A stretch of 36,763 nucleotides of DNA from Nitrosomonadales bacterium (lineage in GTDB: Bacteria > Pseudomonadota > Gammaproteobacteria > Burkholderiales > Gallionellaceae): the NCBI GenBank assembly GCA_025408405.1, contig JANYJE010000072.1:1-36763 (forward strand). The letters run 5' to 3'. Made by a program: the position numbers and the translations under genes. The notes under the pieces were generated by a model, which was not told the origin of the DNA, made no database searches, and saw only the letters and a program-made list of their open reading frames with translations. Positions 1-7,895 of this stretch are shown one piece after another. How positions within the stretch are numbered: position 1 is the first letter of the stretch; each line of letters begins with the position of its first letter.

Positions 1-75
1 CGCAACCGGCATCCCGGCTTCCGCCTCCTTGATGAACCCGATGATCTGTTCTTCGCTGAATCGACTCTTCTTCAT
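1..75 (-). mobile_element. IS3-family transposase OrfA, N-terminal 25 residues (runs off window)
   Basis: Read on the minus strand from the ATG at 73-75, the first 25 codons give MKKSRFSEEQIIGFIKEAEA followed by GMPVA. This is the usual start of the OrfA helix-turn-helix protein of IS3-family elements (IS407-like group). OrfA and OrfB together form the transposase that recognises the element ends. The rest of the element lies left of the window. The ATG is 66 bp inside the presumed terminal repeat that ends at 141, the normal distance for this family. The sequence shows the protein start directly; the group assignment is from memory of the family. Confidence 0.85.
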
Positions 76-108
76 TTCCGCCTCTCTTCAAAAGCGGACT
101 TTACTAAC

Positions 109-141
109 TTTTAGATGGTACGGTCTATGGGGAGCAGGTCA
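109..141 (-). repeat. Terminal inverted repeat end of the IS3-family element
   Basis: This 33-bp stretch lies just outside the orfA start. Read outward-in on the minus strand it begins TGACCTGCTCCCCATAGACC, typical of IS407-group ends. An identical 33-bp copy occurs at 8587-8619 without any transposase beside it. The IS boundary is therefore placed at 141, and the host sequence starts at 142. Confidence 0.75.
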
Positions 142-661
142 GATAAGCGCTAATGATTTGACCGGGCCGCTGATCGCTAATGGTACTTTGCAATCCAGCG
201 CGCAAGCCGCACTCAGCCAAGCTAATGATGTATTGATAGGCAACATCCTTGCATCCAAAACGTGCACTCTCACAGCCTCGTGCACACAAACAACTACAAC
301 TAGTCCGATGTGTACCACTTACATTCCTGGGCCAACCGTATGCACCGACCCACCGGCATGTACCACCTACACTTCTGGGCCACCGGTTTGTAGCTCTTCG
401 ATTCCTGGCACACCCGTTTGCTCACAATATACTTCCGCTTCCGCATGCACTTACAGTATTCCAGCAAGTTTTGTTTTTAGTTCGCCGCCTAATGTGGTGG
501 CATGGGGTGTAAGTTACACGCATGGTAATACTTCCTCTATAACGAGTGTCACAAACGGCGCATCGATCGCATATACACTTACCGCAGGCAACGGTGAGAT
601 AAAGTCTGTTTCAGTTGGTGAATTGCAAGGCATCCTCGCACGGAGTGCAGGTTTTAATTAA
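142..661 (+). pseudogene. Cys/Pro/Thr-rich secreted-type protein, 5' end removed by IS insertion
   Basis: An open frame of about 173 codons follows the IS end and stops at 659-661. It has no start codon of its own with a ribosome binding site. The open frame continues back into the IS only by chance, so the gene's real N-terminus was probably cut off by the insertion. The middle contains eight cysteines spaced about 6-10 residues apart in degenerate units such as CTTYTSGPPVC and CSSSIPGTPVC, rich in Thr, Ser and Pro. This composition fits an exported, disulfide-bonded or cell-surface protein. The C-terminal half resembles a beta-rich domain ending in an Asn/Gly-rich stretch. It sits 11 bp upstream of a small membrane protein and a type IV pilin-like gene, so a role as a minor pilin or pilus-associated protein is possible but not shown. 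I do not recognise the family. Confidence 0.5.
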
Positions 662-672
662 GGACAATACAC

Positions 673-888
673 ATGACTACTTGGCCTGATCGTCTCCGCG
701 TTGCACTCATCCTCAGTCCTGCATTATTGCTTTTGCATGTCTGGATTTTGGCCTGCTCCAATGGCTATCTGGTGCAGAAATTGGGCATGCCTTTATCACT
801 CGCGATGGTGGCAGTTTCATCAGTCATCGAAGCGTATATCATCGTGCTGGCGACAACCACGGCGATCAAGTTGTGGCAAGGCAAGTGA
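673..888 (+). CDS. Small two-helix membrane protein of unknown function
   Basis: The 71-residue product has two hydrophobic segments (about residues 10-29 and 38-65) and short charged ends. The ATG is preceded by AAGGA at 660-664, a good ribosome binding site that overlaps the stop of the preceding frame. The next gene, a pilin-like protein, starts 4 bp after its stop, so the three frames look like one transcription unit. I do not recognise the family. It could be an inner-membrane accessory factor for the pilin, by position only. Confidence 0.6.
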   Translation: MTTWPDRLRVALILSPALLLLHVWILACSNGYLVQKLGMPLSLAMVAVSSVIEAYIIVLATTTAIKLWQGK

Positions 889-892
889 TCAC

Positions 893-1519
893 ATGATGCG
901 GCACAAGGGTTTCACACTGATTGAAATTGCCATTGCAATGGTCATCATCGGCTTGCTGATTGCCGGGGTGATAAAAGGCAGTGGCCTTATCGAGGGTGCC
1001 AAGGTGAGCAACGCCATTACGCTTGCCCAGGATTTATCCATTGCGGTCAACGCTTTCAAGCAGCAATACCACCTGCTACCAGGTGATATGGCAGTTACCA
1101 CCGCCGACTTCCCAACTGTAAGCGCAGGATGTCAGTACACAGGGGGCTTGACCAACGATGGTCTGATTGACACCCCCGCAGAATCGGCATGTGTTCCTGA
1201 AGTTCTCTCTCTGGCCGGGCTGGCGAAAGTGGACAGAGATGCCGGTGTTCCTGTTTTCAAAAGCTACTATGGATCAGCGAATGTGATAGCAACAAACCTA
1301 TCCCATGTTGTAGTGAACAATGGGAGTAATAAATTTCTTGCTTCCGTCACCCACGTGGTCGAATTCGCAAATCTGCCCTGCGAAATTGTTCAGCAAATAG
1401 ATCGCAAGATTGATAACGATGACCTTGCCACAGGAAAGGCTATAGCCCAGGGTGTTACAGTCACCGGCACTACCTGTACCGCTGGCAGCATCGTTCCGTT
1501 TTATGCGGTGGCATTGTAG
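893..1519 (+). CDS. Type IV pilin / type II secretion pseudopilin-like protein
   Basis: The 208-residue product begins with a short basic leader and the class III prepilin signature KGFTLIEIAIAMVIIGLLIA. Cleavage by prepilin peptidase would fall between Gly6 and Phe7, giving the conserved Glu at mature position 5. A long hydrophobic helix follows, then a secreted globular domain with six or more cysteines (GCQY, SACV, PCEI, TTCT). Such proteins are inserted in the inner membrane, processed by PilD-type peptidase and assembled into pili or secretion pseudopili. The ATGs at 893 and 896 are both possible; neither has a strong ribosome binding site, so translation may be coupled to the gene ending at 888. 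No other pilus-assembly genes are visible. Confidence 0.82.
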   Translation: MMRHKGFTLIEIAIAMVIIGLLIAGVIKGSGLIEGAKVSNAITLAQDLSIAVNAFKQQYHLLPGDMAVTTADFPTVSAGCQYTGGLTNDGLIDTPAESACVPEVLSLAGLAKVDRDAGVPVFKSYYGSANVIATNLSHVVVNNGSNKFLASVTHVVEFANLPCEIVQQIDRKIDNDDLATGKAIAQGVTVTGTTCTAGSIVPFYAVAL

Positions 1520-1667
1520 AAACAACATTGCACAAAGTAACAGGGGTAAAACTAATCTTGAATTTTTTGTGGAATTTTGCGTGAGCGATGGGGCAAGAAC
1601 CATCCCCCCATGAGCAGCCGTTTCCCCCCGCCCCCATGCTGCCAACTGGAAAAAGAATGCTTGCTGT

Positions 1668-1685
1668 TTTAGACCCAGGTCTAAA
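1668..1685. promoter_or_regulatory. Perfect 8-bp palindrome with 2-bp centre, possible operator
   Basis: TTTAGACC and GGTCTAAA flank a CA spacer. It lies in the roughly 440-bp gap between the pilin-like gene and tRNA-Ser. No promoter or gene start is obvious next to it, so its role is open. The rest of the gap holds only terminator-like hairpins and the partial tRNA-Ser copy. Confidence 0.25.
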
Positions 1686-1742
1686 TCTTCTTGTTGCTAC
1701 GATCAGGCTCAAGTTTATGGTTTGCGGAATGGCGGGTAGAAA

Positions 1743-1771
1743 AAATAAACGCCACAAGAGTGGCGTTTATA
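1743..1771 (-). terminator. Intrinsic terminator after the duplicated tRNA-Ser 3' end
   Basis: An 11-bp perfect stem (1745-1755 with 1760-1770, loop AAGA) is followed on the minus strand by a T-rich run. It has the same place relative to the partial tRNA copy at 1777-1797 as the next terminator has to the intact tRNA. Confidence 0.65.
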
Positions 1772-1776
1772 CTGCA

Positions 1777-1797
1777 TATTTGGCGGAGAGGGGGGGG
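1777..1797 (-). repeat. Partial duplicate of the tRNA-Ser 3' end
   Basis: Twenty bases (TATTTGGCGGAGAGGGGGGG) match 1959-1978, which covers the spacer, the CCA and the 3' acceptor strand of tRNA-Ser. No complete tRNA follows it to the right. It is either an attachment-site remnant or the stub of a deleted tRNA copy. Confidence 0.6.
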
Positions 1798-1926
1798 TTG
1801 TTCGGCTGGCGCATTGCCTCCGCGCCAACCTCATCCCTCGTTGCACTCGGGACCGCCCTGCGGGCGTCCTGCACGAGCGGTGCTCGCTGGTCGAACCCAT
1901 GGGGATTCTCATCTACCCCTTCTCGC

Positions 1927-1957
1927 AAATAAAAAACCGTCCACAAGGGACGGTTTT
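1927..1957 (-). terminator. Intrinsic terminator of tRNA-Ser
   Basis: The stem AAAACCGTCC (1933-1942) pairs with GGACGGTTTT (1948-1957). On the minus strand it is followed by a run of T, directly downstream of tRNA-Ser. Confidence 0.75.
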
Positions 1958-1962
1958 GTATT

Positions 1963-2053
1963 TGGCGGAGAGGGGGGGATTCGAACCCCCGTTGGGATAT
2001 TATCCCAAACACGCTTTCCAGGCGTGCGACTTAAACCGCTCATCCACCTCTCC
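1963..2053 (-). tRNA. tRNA-Ser(GGA)
   Basis: The minus strand gives a 91-nt class II tRNA. It has acceptor GGAGAGG, a GG-containing D loop, anticodon stem-loop with GGA in CTGGAAA, a long variable arm (GGGATAATATCCC), T loop TTCGAAT and an encoded CCA. The long variable arm and anticodon identify serine, reading UCC/UCU codons. Confidence 0.96.
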
Positions 2054-2154
2054 GAAGGGCGCGCAGGATAAACCAGAAAGGCTTTCCCTGCAACCTGAAT
2101 GACGCTGGGTACTGATTTCAGGAACGCCTTGGATTCGCTCAGCCCCGAATTCGT

Positions 2155-2925
2155 TTAACACAGGTCTCTCAGTTTGCGCATGGCGGTAAAAACCGCCAGT
2201 TCGTCGTGAGACGGGAGCTTGTGGCCCAGTTGTAGCTCGATGTTGTGGATGACTTCTGGCTCGCTGCAGCGCAGGAAGGGGTTGGTGGCCTTTTCCAGTG
2301 CGATGGTGGAGGGCAGGGTGGGCAGGTGTTGTTCACGCAGTCTGTGGGTGTCCAGTTCGCGTTGCTTGAGCTGGCTGTTGTCAGGCTCGCAGGCACACGC
2401 AAAAGGCAGGTTCAACTCGGTATATTCGTGGCTGCAGTAGACCAGGGTGGTGTCGGGTAACAGTGCCAGACGCTGCAAGGAGTGATGCAGTTGCGTGGGC
2501 GTGCCTTCAAACAGTTTGCCGCAGCCGCAGCCAAACAGGGTGTCGCCGCAAAATACGCTGTTGTCCCACAAGAACGCAATATGGCCATGTGTGTGTCCGG
2601 GAATGTCGATGACCTGCAAGTGCAGATTTAATGCGACAATTTCAACTGCATCGCCTTCTCCCAGAGGGTGGGTGATGGCGGGAATTTTTTCATGGCGTGG
2701 CCCGTACACCGGGCTGTTATATACTTCCGCTAATTCGATGATGCCGCCGACGTGATCGCGATGATGATGGGTGACCAGGATGGCGCTGAGTTTCAGTTTG
2801 TGTTCTTGCAGATAGGCGTGCACCGGGGCGGCATCACCCGGATCGATGACGATGGCATGTTGCTGGTCGTGCAGGGTCCAGATGTAGTTATCGGCGAAGG
2901 CGGGAATGGGAATAATTTTCAGCAT
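2155..2925 (-). CDS. gloB: Hydroxyacylglutathione hydrolase (glyoxalase II)
   Basis: This cytosolic metallo-beta-lactamase-fold enzyme hydrolyses S-lactoylglutathione to lactate and glutathione, the second step of methylglyoxal detoxification. The 256-residue product starts MLKIIPIPAFADNYIW, as family members do. It carries the THHHRDH metal motif (His53, His55, Asp57, His58), PGHTHGH near residue 110 and CGDTLF near 128, which supply the rest of the binuclear metal site. An upstream ATG at 2938-2940 would add five residues (MNSFT); neither start has a strong ribosome binding site, and 2925 matches the family N-terminus better. It is transcribed away from the methyltransferase-rnhA-dnaQ cluster, the same neighbourhood as in E. 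coli. Confidence 0.95.
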   Translation of the reverse strand: MLKIIPIPAFADNYIWTLHDQQHAIVIDPGDAAPVHAYLQEHKLKLSAILVTHHHRDHVGGIIELAEVYNSPVYGPRHEKIPAITHPLGEGDAVEIVALNLHLQVIDIPGHTHGHIAFLWDNSVFCGDTLFGCGCGKLFEGTPTQLHHSLQRLALLPDTTLVYCSHEYTELNLPFACACEPDNSQLKQRELDTHRLREQHLPTLPSTIALEKATNPFLRCSEPEVIHNIELQLGHKLPSHDELAVFTAMRKLRDLC

Positions 2926-2976
2926 GGTGAATGAATTCATTTCGTTTGATGGTCATATTTGAGTGAAACGCACAGT

Positions 2977-3711
2977 ATGTCAACTGCTAATACCCTGAGC
3001 GACTGGTTTTCCATGCCACAAGGGCGCTACCTGATGGAGCGCGAGCAGGATTTTTTTGACTGCACAGTGGCCGATATATTCGGTTTTAATGCCGTGCAAC
3101 TGGGTTTGCCGCGCTATGAGCTGTTGCGTTCCAGCCGCATGCCGTTGCGTTTTATTGCCGGAAAAGAGGCGGGCGTGCATGTCTGGCTGGAAGAAGCGGA
3201 GCTGCCCTTCGAGAGCGGCAGCCTCGATCTCGTGCTGTTGCCTCATGTGCTGGAATTCAGTGCACACCCGCACCAAATCCTGCGCGAGGTGGAGCGGGTG
3301 TTGCGCCCGGAGGGCAGTGTCATTATCAGCGGATTTAATCCGCGCAGTCTTTGGGGGGTGAGACGTGTACTGGGAAGCAAGGCGGGCTACCCGTGGAATG
3401 GCCACTTTATTTCGCTAACGCGCATGAAGGACTGGCTGGCCTTGCTGGGTTTTGAGGTTGTAGGAGGAAATTTTGCGGGCTATGCGCCGCCGTTCACACA
3501 AGCTGCCTGGCTGAATCACTCCAGATTCCAGGAACCGGTGGGTGGGCGCTGGTGGGCGGTGTTTGGCGGGGTATATTTTTTGCAGGCGATCAAGCGCGTG
3601 CCGGGAATGCGTTTGATCAAGCCGAAATGGAATGAAAGGCTGGTCAAGAATCTGTTGCCCGCCTCCGCCAAATTGAACAGAGAAGTATCACAGAAATCAC
3701 AAAAACAATGA
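2977..3711 (+). CDS. SAM-dependent methyltransferase, YafS-like
   Basis: The 244-residue protein is a class I methyltransferase of the Methyltransf_11 kind. Visible elements include a SAM-binding region around residues 50-95 in which [19 protein letters not shown] forms the post-motif, and a [11 protein letters not shown] segment typical of this fold. The substrate is unknown. Its position between gloB and rnhA matches E. coli yafS. An alternative TTG start at 2959 adds six residues; the ATG at 2977 has GAG/GTGAAA upstream and is preferred. The stop overlaps the rnhA start in an ATGA arrangement (3708-3711), which suggests translational coupling. Confidence 0.85.
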   Translation: MSTANTLSDWFSMPQGRYLMEREQDFFDCTVADIFGFNAVQLGLPRYELLRSSRMPLRFIAGKEAGVHVWLEEAELPFESGSLDLVLLPHVLEFSAHPHQILREVERVLRPEGSVIISGFNPRSLWGVRRVLGSKAGYPWNGHFISLTRMKDWLALLGFEVVGGNFAGYAPPFTQAAWLNHSRFQEPVGGRWWAVFGGVYFLQAIKRVPGMRLIKPKWNERLVKNLLPASAKLNREVSQKSQKQ

Positions 3712-4166
3712 GCAAAGATATCGTAGAGATTTTTACCGATGGCGCCTGCAAGGGTAACCCCGGTGTGGGCGGCTGGGGTGCCTTGTTGCGTACCAAGGGG
3801 CGGGAGCGTGAGTTGTGCGGGGGCGAGGCGCATACCACCAATAACCGCATGGAGTTGATGGGGGCGATTGCCGCACTGGAGGCTCTGACCCGCCCGTGCC
3901 AGGTGCGCTTGCACACCGATTCAAAATACGTGCAGCAGGGCATCAGCGAGTGGCTGTCCGGTTGGAAAATGCGCGGCTGGAAAACCGCGGCCAAGCAGCC
4001 GGTCAAGAATGAAGACCTGTGGCGCAGGCTGGATGCGGCAGCCAGCCAGCACCAGATTGAGTGGCTGTGGGTGAAGGGGCATGCCGGACATATCGAAAAT
4101 GAACGCGCCGATCAGTTGGCGAATCGCGGCATCGAACAGTTGATACAAGGCCAGGCCATTATTTAA
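3708..4166 (+). CDS. rnhA: Ribonuclease HI
   Basis: RNase HI cleaves the RNA strand of RNA-DNA hybrids, removing R-loops and primers. The 152-residue protein has the complete catalytic set: Asp11 in [11 protein letters not shown], Glu49 in NNRMELMGA, Asp71 in HTDSKYV and Asp135 in NERADQLAN. The basic substrate-handle region (WKMRGWKT) is also present. The start overlaps the methyltransferase stop by 4 bp. In E. coli rnhA and dnaQ are divergent, whereas here they point the same way, separated by a MITE-like repeat. Confidence 0.97.
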   Translation: MSKDIVEIFTDGACKGNPGVGGWGALLRTKGRERELCGGEAHTTNNRMELMGAIAALEALTRPCQVRLHTDSKYVQQGISEWLSGWKMRGWKTAAKQPVKNEDLWRRLDAAASQHQIEWLWVKGHAGHIENERADQLANRGIEQLIQGQAII

Positions 4167-4171
4167 TTTAT

Positions 4172-4313
4172 GGTGCCTCTGGAAATTCAAGTTTCCAAGC
4201 AAGGCAAGGCGCGAACAAAAAAATTGAGCGCCACATATTTAGGTGATGTGTAAGCGAGACTTTTTTGTGAGCAACACCGTATTGCGACGAAAATTGGATT
4301 TTTAAGAGGTGCC
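4172..4313. repeat. Small non-coding element with imperfect terminal inverted repeats (MITE-like)
   Basis: The 164-bp rnhA-dnaQ gap is mostly filled by about 140 bp that starts GGTGCCTCTGGAAATTC. On the opposite strand the other end starts GGGCACCTCTTAAAAATCC. By eye 15 of 21 positions match between the two ends from CCTCT inward. The interior has no reading frame. It looks like a dispersed mobile repeat rather than a promoter region, but only one copy is in the window. Confidence 0.45.
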
Positions 4314-4330
4314 CTCAACAGGGATGAAGC

Positions 4331-5032
4331 ATGAGACAGATAGTACTGGACACTGAAACAACCGGATTGAACCCGCTCCAGGGGCATCGCATTATCGAGG
4401 TGGCGGCGATCGAGCTGAGCGACCGCAAGGTGTCGGATCGCACTTTCCATCGCTACCTCAATCCCGAGCGTGAAATAGATGAGGGCGCGGCGGCGGTACA
4501 CGGGCTGACGCTGGACCGCTTGCAGGACGAACCCAAGTTTGCCGAGATTGCCCCGGCCCTGCTGGAGTTCATCAGCGGTGCGGAACTGATTATCCACAAT
4601 GCACCGTTCGACCTCGGTTTCCTCAATGCGGAGCTGACACTGGCGGGTCTGCCTGTGCTGGATAACGCGGTGATTGACACCTTGAAAGTGGCAAAAGATC
4701 TGCACCCGGGCAAGAAAAATAATCTGAATGCGCTATGCGATCGCTACCTGATCGACAACTCCCACCGCACCCTGCACGGCGCGCTGCTGGATACCGAGCT
4801 GCTGGCGGAAGTGTATCTGGCAATGACGCGCGGGCAGGAAAGCCTGCTCGGTGACGATGCCACCCAGCACGATGACGACGCTGCGCTGGCGGCAGGCGAC
4901 ATGACGCGCGCCACTGTGCGTGTGCTGCGCGCAAGCGAGGAGGAGCTTGCGCTGCACGTGCAACAGCTTGCCGACATAGACAAGGCCAGCAAGGGCAGTT
5001 GTTTATGGAAGCAGCTGGATCTGCCGGCGTGA
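4331..5032 (+). CDS. dnaQ: DNA polymerase III epsilon subunit (3'-5' proofreading exonuclease)
   Basis: This is the proofreading subunit of the replicative polymerase. The 233-residue product has DEDDh exonuclease motifs: ExoI VLDTETTG (Asp7, Glu9), ExoII HNAPFDLGF and ExoIII in the HGALLDTELLAEVY segment with the catalytic His. A short C-terminal tail, which in the family binds the alpha subunit, follows an acidic/Ala-rich linker. It follows rnhA, as these genes are neighbours in many proteobacteria, and overlaps the next gene. Confidence 0.95.
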   Translation: MRQIVLDTETTGLNPLQGHRIIEVAAIELSDRKVSDRTFHRYLNPEREIDEGAAAVHGLTLDRLQDEPKFAEIAPALLEFISGAELIIHNAPFDLGFLNAELTLAGLPVLDNAVIDTLKVAKDLHPGKKNNLNALCDRYLIDNSHRTLHGALLDTELLAEVYLAMTRGQESLLGDDATQHDDDAALAAGDMTRATVRVLRASEEELALHVQQLADIDKASKGSCLWKQLDLPA

Positions 5033-6231
5033 GCAACCAGACCGATGTGCTAATTATCGGAGCGGGCGCGGCAGGCATGATGTGCGCCATCACCGCAGCG
5101 CGGCGCGGCCGCTCGGTGGTGCTGATGGACCACACGGGCAGGCTGGCCGAGAAAATCCGCATCTCTGGAGGCGGGCGCTGCAACTTCACCAACCTCAATG
5201 CCAAACCGGAAAACTTCATTTCCAGCAACCCGCATTTCTGCCGCTCTGCGCTGGCGCGCTATACGCCGCAGCACTTCATCAATTGGCTGAATGAGAACGG
5301 CATCGGCTACCACGAGAAGAAACTCGGGCAGTTGTTTTGCGACGACGGCTCGGAAGCCATTATCGCGCTGCTCAAGCGCGAGTGCGATGCGGCAGGAGTG
5401 AAGTGGCAGGCGCCCTGCAGTATCGAGGGAGTGACGCACAACAAATACTTCGAAGTGAACAGCAGCCGTGGCAAGTTCAGCGCGCAGTCTCTGGTGATTG
5501 CGACGGGCGGGCTGTCCATCCCGAAAATCGGCGCCACCCCCTTCGGCTACAAGGTTGCGCAACAATTCGGCATTCCCGTGACCCGCCTCAAGCCCGGCCT
5601 GGTTCCGCTCAGCTTTCATCCTGTGGCGTGGTCAGCCTATGCCGAGTTGAGCGGCGTGTCGGTGGATGCTTCGGTTAGCTACGGCAAACACAGCTTCCGT
5701 GAAAACCTGCTGTTTACCCATAGAGGTTTGAGTGGCCCCGCCATCCTGCAAATCTCTTCCTACTGGGAACATGGCGAACCGCTGCACATCAATCTGCTGC
5801 CGGATCTGGATATGCACGATCTGCTGCTCAAGCAGCGCGGCAGCCATATGCTGCTGCATAATTTTTTGGCGCAATATCTGTCCAAGCGTTTTGTTGAAAT
5901 CTGGTGCGGTCAATTCTCCCCGAATAATATTGATGGTCATCCTATTTCCGCGAACAAACCGCTGAATCAGTACTCGGAAAAAGACTTGGACTTGCTTGCG
6001 GACAGGCTGCACGATTGGCAGATCACCCCGACCGGCACGCTGGGATATACCAAGGCGGAAGTTACCTGCGGTGGCGTGGATACGCACGCCCTGTCTTCCA
6101 AGACCATGCAGGCGAATGACGTACCCGGGCTATTCTTTATCGGTGAAGTCGTCGATGTGACCGGCTGGCTGGGAGGGTACAATTTTCAGTGGGCATGGGC
6201 GTCGGGTTACGCGGCCGGACTGGCTTGTTGA
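5029..6231 (+). CDS. YhiN/HI0933-family NAD(P)/FAD-dependent oxidoreductase
   Basis: The 400-residue flavoprotein has an N-terminal FAD-binding Rossmann motif (VLIIGAGAAGMM). It then has the family signature KIRISGGGRCNFTN near residue 45, an ATGG motif (VIATGGLSIPKIG) and a C-terminal FAD-contacting segment (GLFFIGEVVDVTGWLGGYN). The family includes E. coli YhiN and BaiN-type proteins; the physiological substrate here is unknown. I chose the GTG at 5029 because it overlaps the dnaQ stop as GTGA. An ATG at 5005 or TTG at 4999 would give a longer overlap with dnaQ and add 8-10 residues. Length and motifs are complete. Confidence 0.88.
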   Translation: MSNQTDVLIIGAGAAGMMCAITAARRGRSVVLMDHTGRLAEKIRISGGGRCNFTNLNAKPENFISSNPHFCRSALARYTPQHFINWLNENGIGYHEKKLGQLFCDDGSEAIIALLKRECDAAGVKWQAPCSIEGVTHNKYFEVNSSRGKFSAQSLVIATGGLSIPKIGATPFGYKVAQQFGIPVTRLKPGLVPLSFHPVAWSAYAELSGVSVDASVSYGKHSFRENLLFTHRGLSGPAILQISSYWEHGEPLHINLLPDLDMHDLLLKQRGSHMLLHNFLAQYLSKRFVEIWCGQFSPNNIDGHPISANKPLNQYSEKDLDLLADRLHDWQITPTGTLGYTKAEVTCGGVDTHALSSKTMQANDVPGLFFIGEVVDVTGWLGGYNFQWAWASGYAAGLAC

Positions 6232-6238
6232 TTTGATT

Positions 6239-6318
6239 GTCATTCCCGCGAATAACCAGCGACTTGCCCGCTTGCGGGCTGAGTCGAATGGCTAGTAGTC
6301 CCAGCAGGCGGGAATGAC
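6239..6318. repeat. REP-like palindromic repeat
   Basis: An 11-bp perfect inverted repeat, GTCATTCCCGC (6239-6249) and GCGGGAATGAC (6308-6318), encloses a second hairpin GCCCGCTTGCGGGC. This ending is common in dispersed intergenic palindromes of beta- and gammaproteobacteria. It fills the gap before the CYTH/CHAD gene and may act as a transcript-stabilising or terminating structure. Confidence 0.55.
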
Positions 6319-6338
6319 GGAATTGTTGAGGTTCTTTC

Positions 6339-7895
6339 ATGGCAGTTGAAACCGAACTCAAGCTGAGCATCTCACCCGAGCATATGGCGCGTCTCAAGCG
6401 CCATCCTTTCCTGCGTTCGCTCGCGGCAACACGCTCTGCCACGCGCAAACTCTATAGCGTTTATTACGACACGCCAGATCTGTATTTGCACAAGCATGCC
6501 ATGGCCTTGCGCCTGCGCCGCGTCGGGCGGCAATGGGTGCAAACGCTCAAGGGGGGCGGGGCAGTGCAGGCCGGCCTGCATCTGCGCAACGAATGGGAAG
6601 CCGTGGTGCCCGCTGAAGCGCTGGATTTTGCCGTGCTTGAAGCCTGCGGTGCCGCGCCCCTGCCCAAGGCGGTGCGCAAGGAATTGCAGGCAATTTTCGT
6701 GACGGATTTTTCGCGTACCACGCGCATGGTGAAGTTTGCCGGTGCCAGCATTGAACTGTGCATGGACAGCGGGGAAATTCGTGCCGGGCTGGAAAGCTGC
6801 ACCATTTCCGAGCTGGAGCTGGAACTCAAATCCGGCGAGCCGCTGCAACTGTTTCGCCTGGCCCTGGCGCTGCTGGACATCGTGCCGCTGCAAGTCGAAG
6901 CCATCAGCAAGGCCGAGCATGGTTACCGCCTGTGGACCCATGCGCCCGCTGCCGTTTCGCGCGCGGTTACGCCCGAGGTGGCAAAGAACAGCAGTGCGGC
7001 GGAGGTGCTGCAGGGAATGATCTGGTCATGCCTGCTGCAGCTGCAGGCGAACGTGTCGGGTGCCGTGCGCAAGCTGGATGACGAATACCTGCACCAGATG
7101 CGCGTGGCGCTGCGCCGTCTGCGCGTGGCTTTGGGCATGGCGGCAAGCGTGCTGGCAGATGCCGAGCTTGAGGCTCTGCGCCGCGATGTGGCCGCGCTGG
7201 GTGTGGAGCTGGGCCACTCGCGCGAATGGGATGTGTTTGTCACGCAGACGTTGCTGCCACTACGCCAGCCACTGGGCACGCAATCGGGTGTCGAAATCCT
7301 ATTGCGCAACAGCGAGCGCGAGCGGCACAAGCAGCACGAGCTGGTGCAGCAATGCCTGCAGTCCCGGGATTATCAGCGCCTGCTGCTGCGCTTTGGCGTG
7401 TGGATGCTGGGCTCCTACTGGCTGAACGATAGTTGGCGCGAAGCACCCGGCGGATCGGCGCTGCAATTGCGCCACTTTGCCGCGCAAATATTGGACAGGC
7501 GCAGCAAGCAGCTGCGCAAGCATTACGCCCTGAGCTCATCCGATGAAGAGCCCGCCGCGCATGCAGATACCCGGCCACATTCTGAAGCTACCCAACTGCA
7601 CACATTGCGCATCGCCTGCAAGAAATTGCGTTACAGCGCAGAGCTGTTTGAGTCGCTGTATGCGGATGGGAAAGTCGGGCACTACCTTGCCGCACTCGGC
7701 AGGATGCAGGACACCCTGGGGGCGCTTAACGACATTGCCGTGGCACGGCGCCTGCTCGCTCAACTGGGGGAGGGCGGCCAACATGAAGCGAGCCTGCTGA
7801 TACGTGGTTGGGTCGAGCATGATTATGCGCAACACCTAGCCGCGCTGCACATGGCATGGCAGAAGTTTTCCGGGCGTAAGGCTTTCTGGAATTGA
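6339..7895 (+). CDS. CYTH and CHAD domain protein (inorganic triphosphatase/polyphosphate-associated)
   Basis: The 518-residue protein has an N-terminal CYTH domain (about residues 1-205). The entry motif is VETELKLSI, with paired basic and acidic residues along the tunnel, for example LRLRR, LKGGG, ELELELKSGE and VEAISKAEHGY. CYTH enzymes hydrolyse triphosphates such as inorganic tripolyphosphate. The C-terminal CHAD domain (about 225-515) is helical and rich in conserved His/Arg, including HQMRVALRRLR, HSREWDVF and LRIACKKLRYSAELF. CHAD domains bind polyphosphate. The architecture matches E. coli YgiF-type proteins. A role in polyphosphate metabolism is inferred. It stands alone, after a REP-like repeat. 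Confidence 0.92.
   Translation: MAVETELKLSISPEHMARLKRHPFLRSLAATRSATRKLYSVYYDTPDLYLHKHAMALRLRRVGRQWVQTLKGGGAVQAGLHLRNEWEAVVPAEALDFAVLEACGAAPLPKAVRKELQAIFVTDFSRTTRMVKFAGASIELCMDSGEIRAGLESCTISELELELKSGEPLQLFRLALALLDIVPLQVEAISKAEHGYRLWTHAPAAVSRAVTPEVAKNSSAAEVLQGMIWSCLLQLQANVSGAVRKLDDEYLHQMRVALRRLRVALGMAASVLADAELEALRRDVAALGVELGHSREWDVFVTQTLLPLRQPLGTQSGVEILLRNSERERHKQHELVQQCLQSRDYQRLLLRFGVWMLGSYWLNDSWREAPGGSALQLRHFAAQILDRRSKQLRKHYALSSSDEEPAAHADTRPHSEATQLHTLRIACKKLRYSAELFESLYADGKVGHYLAALGRMQDTLGALNDIAVARRLLAQLGEGGQHEASLLIRGWVEHDYAQHLAALHMAWQKFSGRKAFWN

Noticed and set aside
29-141. Upstream part of the open frame ending at 661
   Set aside because: These codons read through the IS terminal region antisense to orfA, so they are not part of the native gene.
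1588-2102. Several small frames around tRNA-Ser
   Set aside because: They cross terminators and the tRNA itself. Similar frames are common artefacts next to tRNA genes, and none has a ribosome binding site or recognisable motif.
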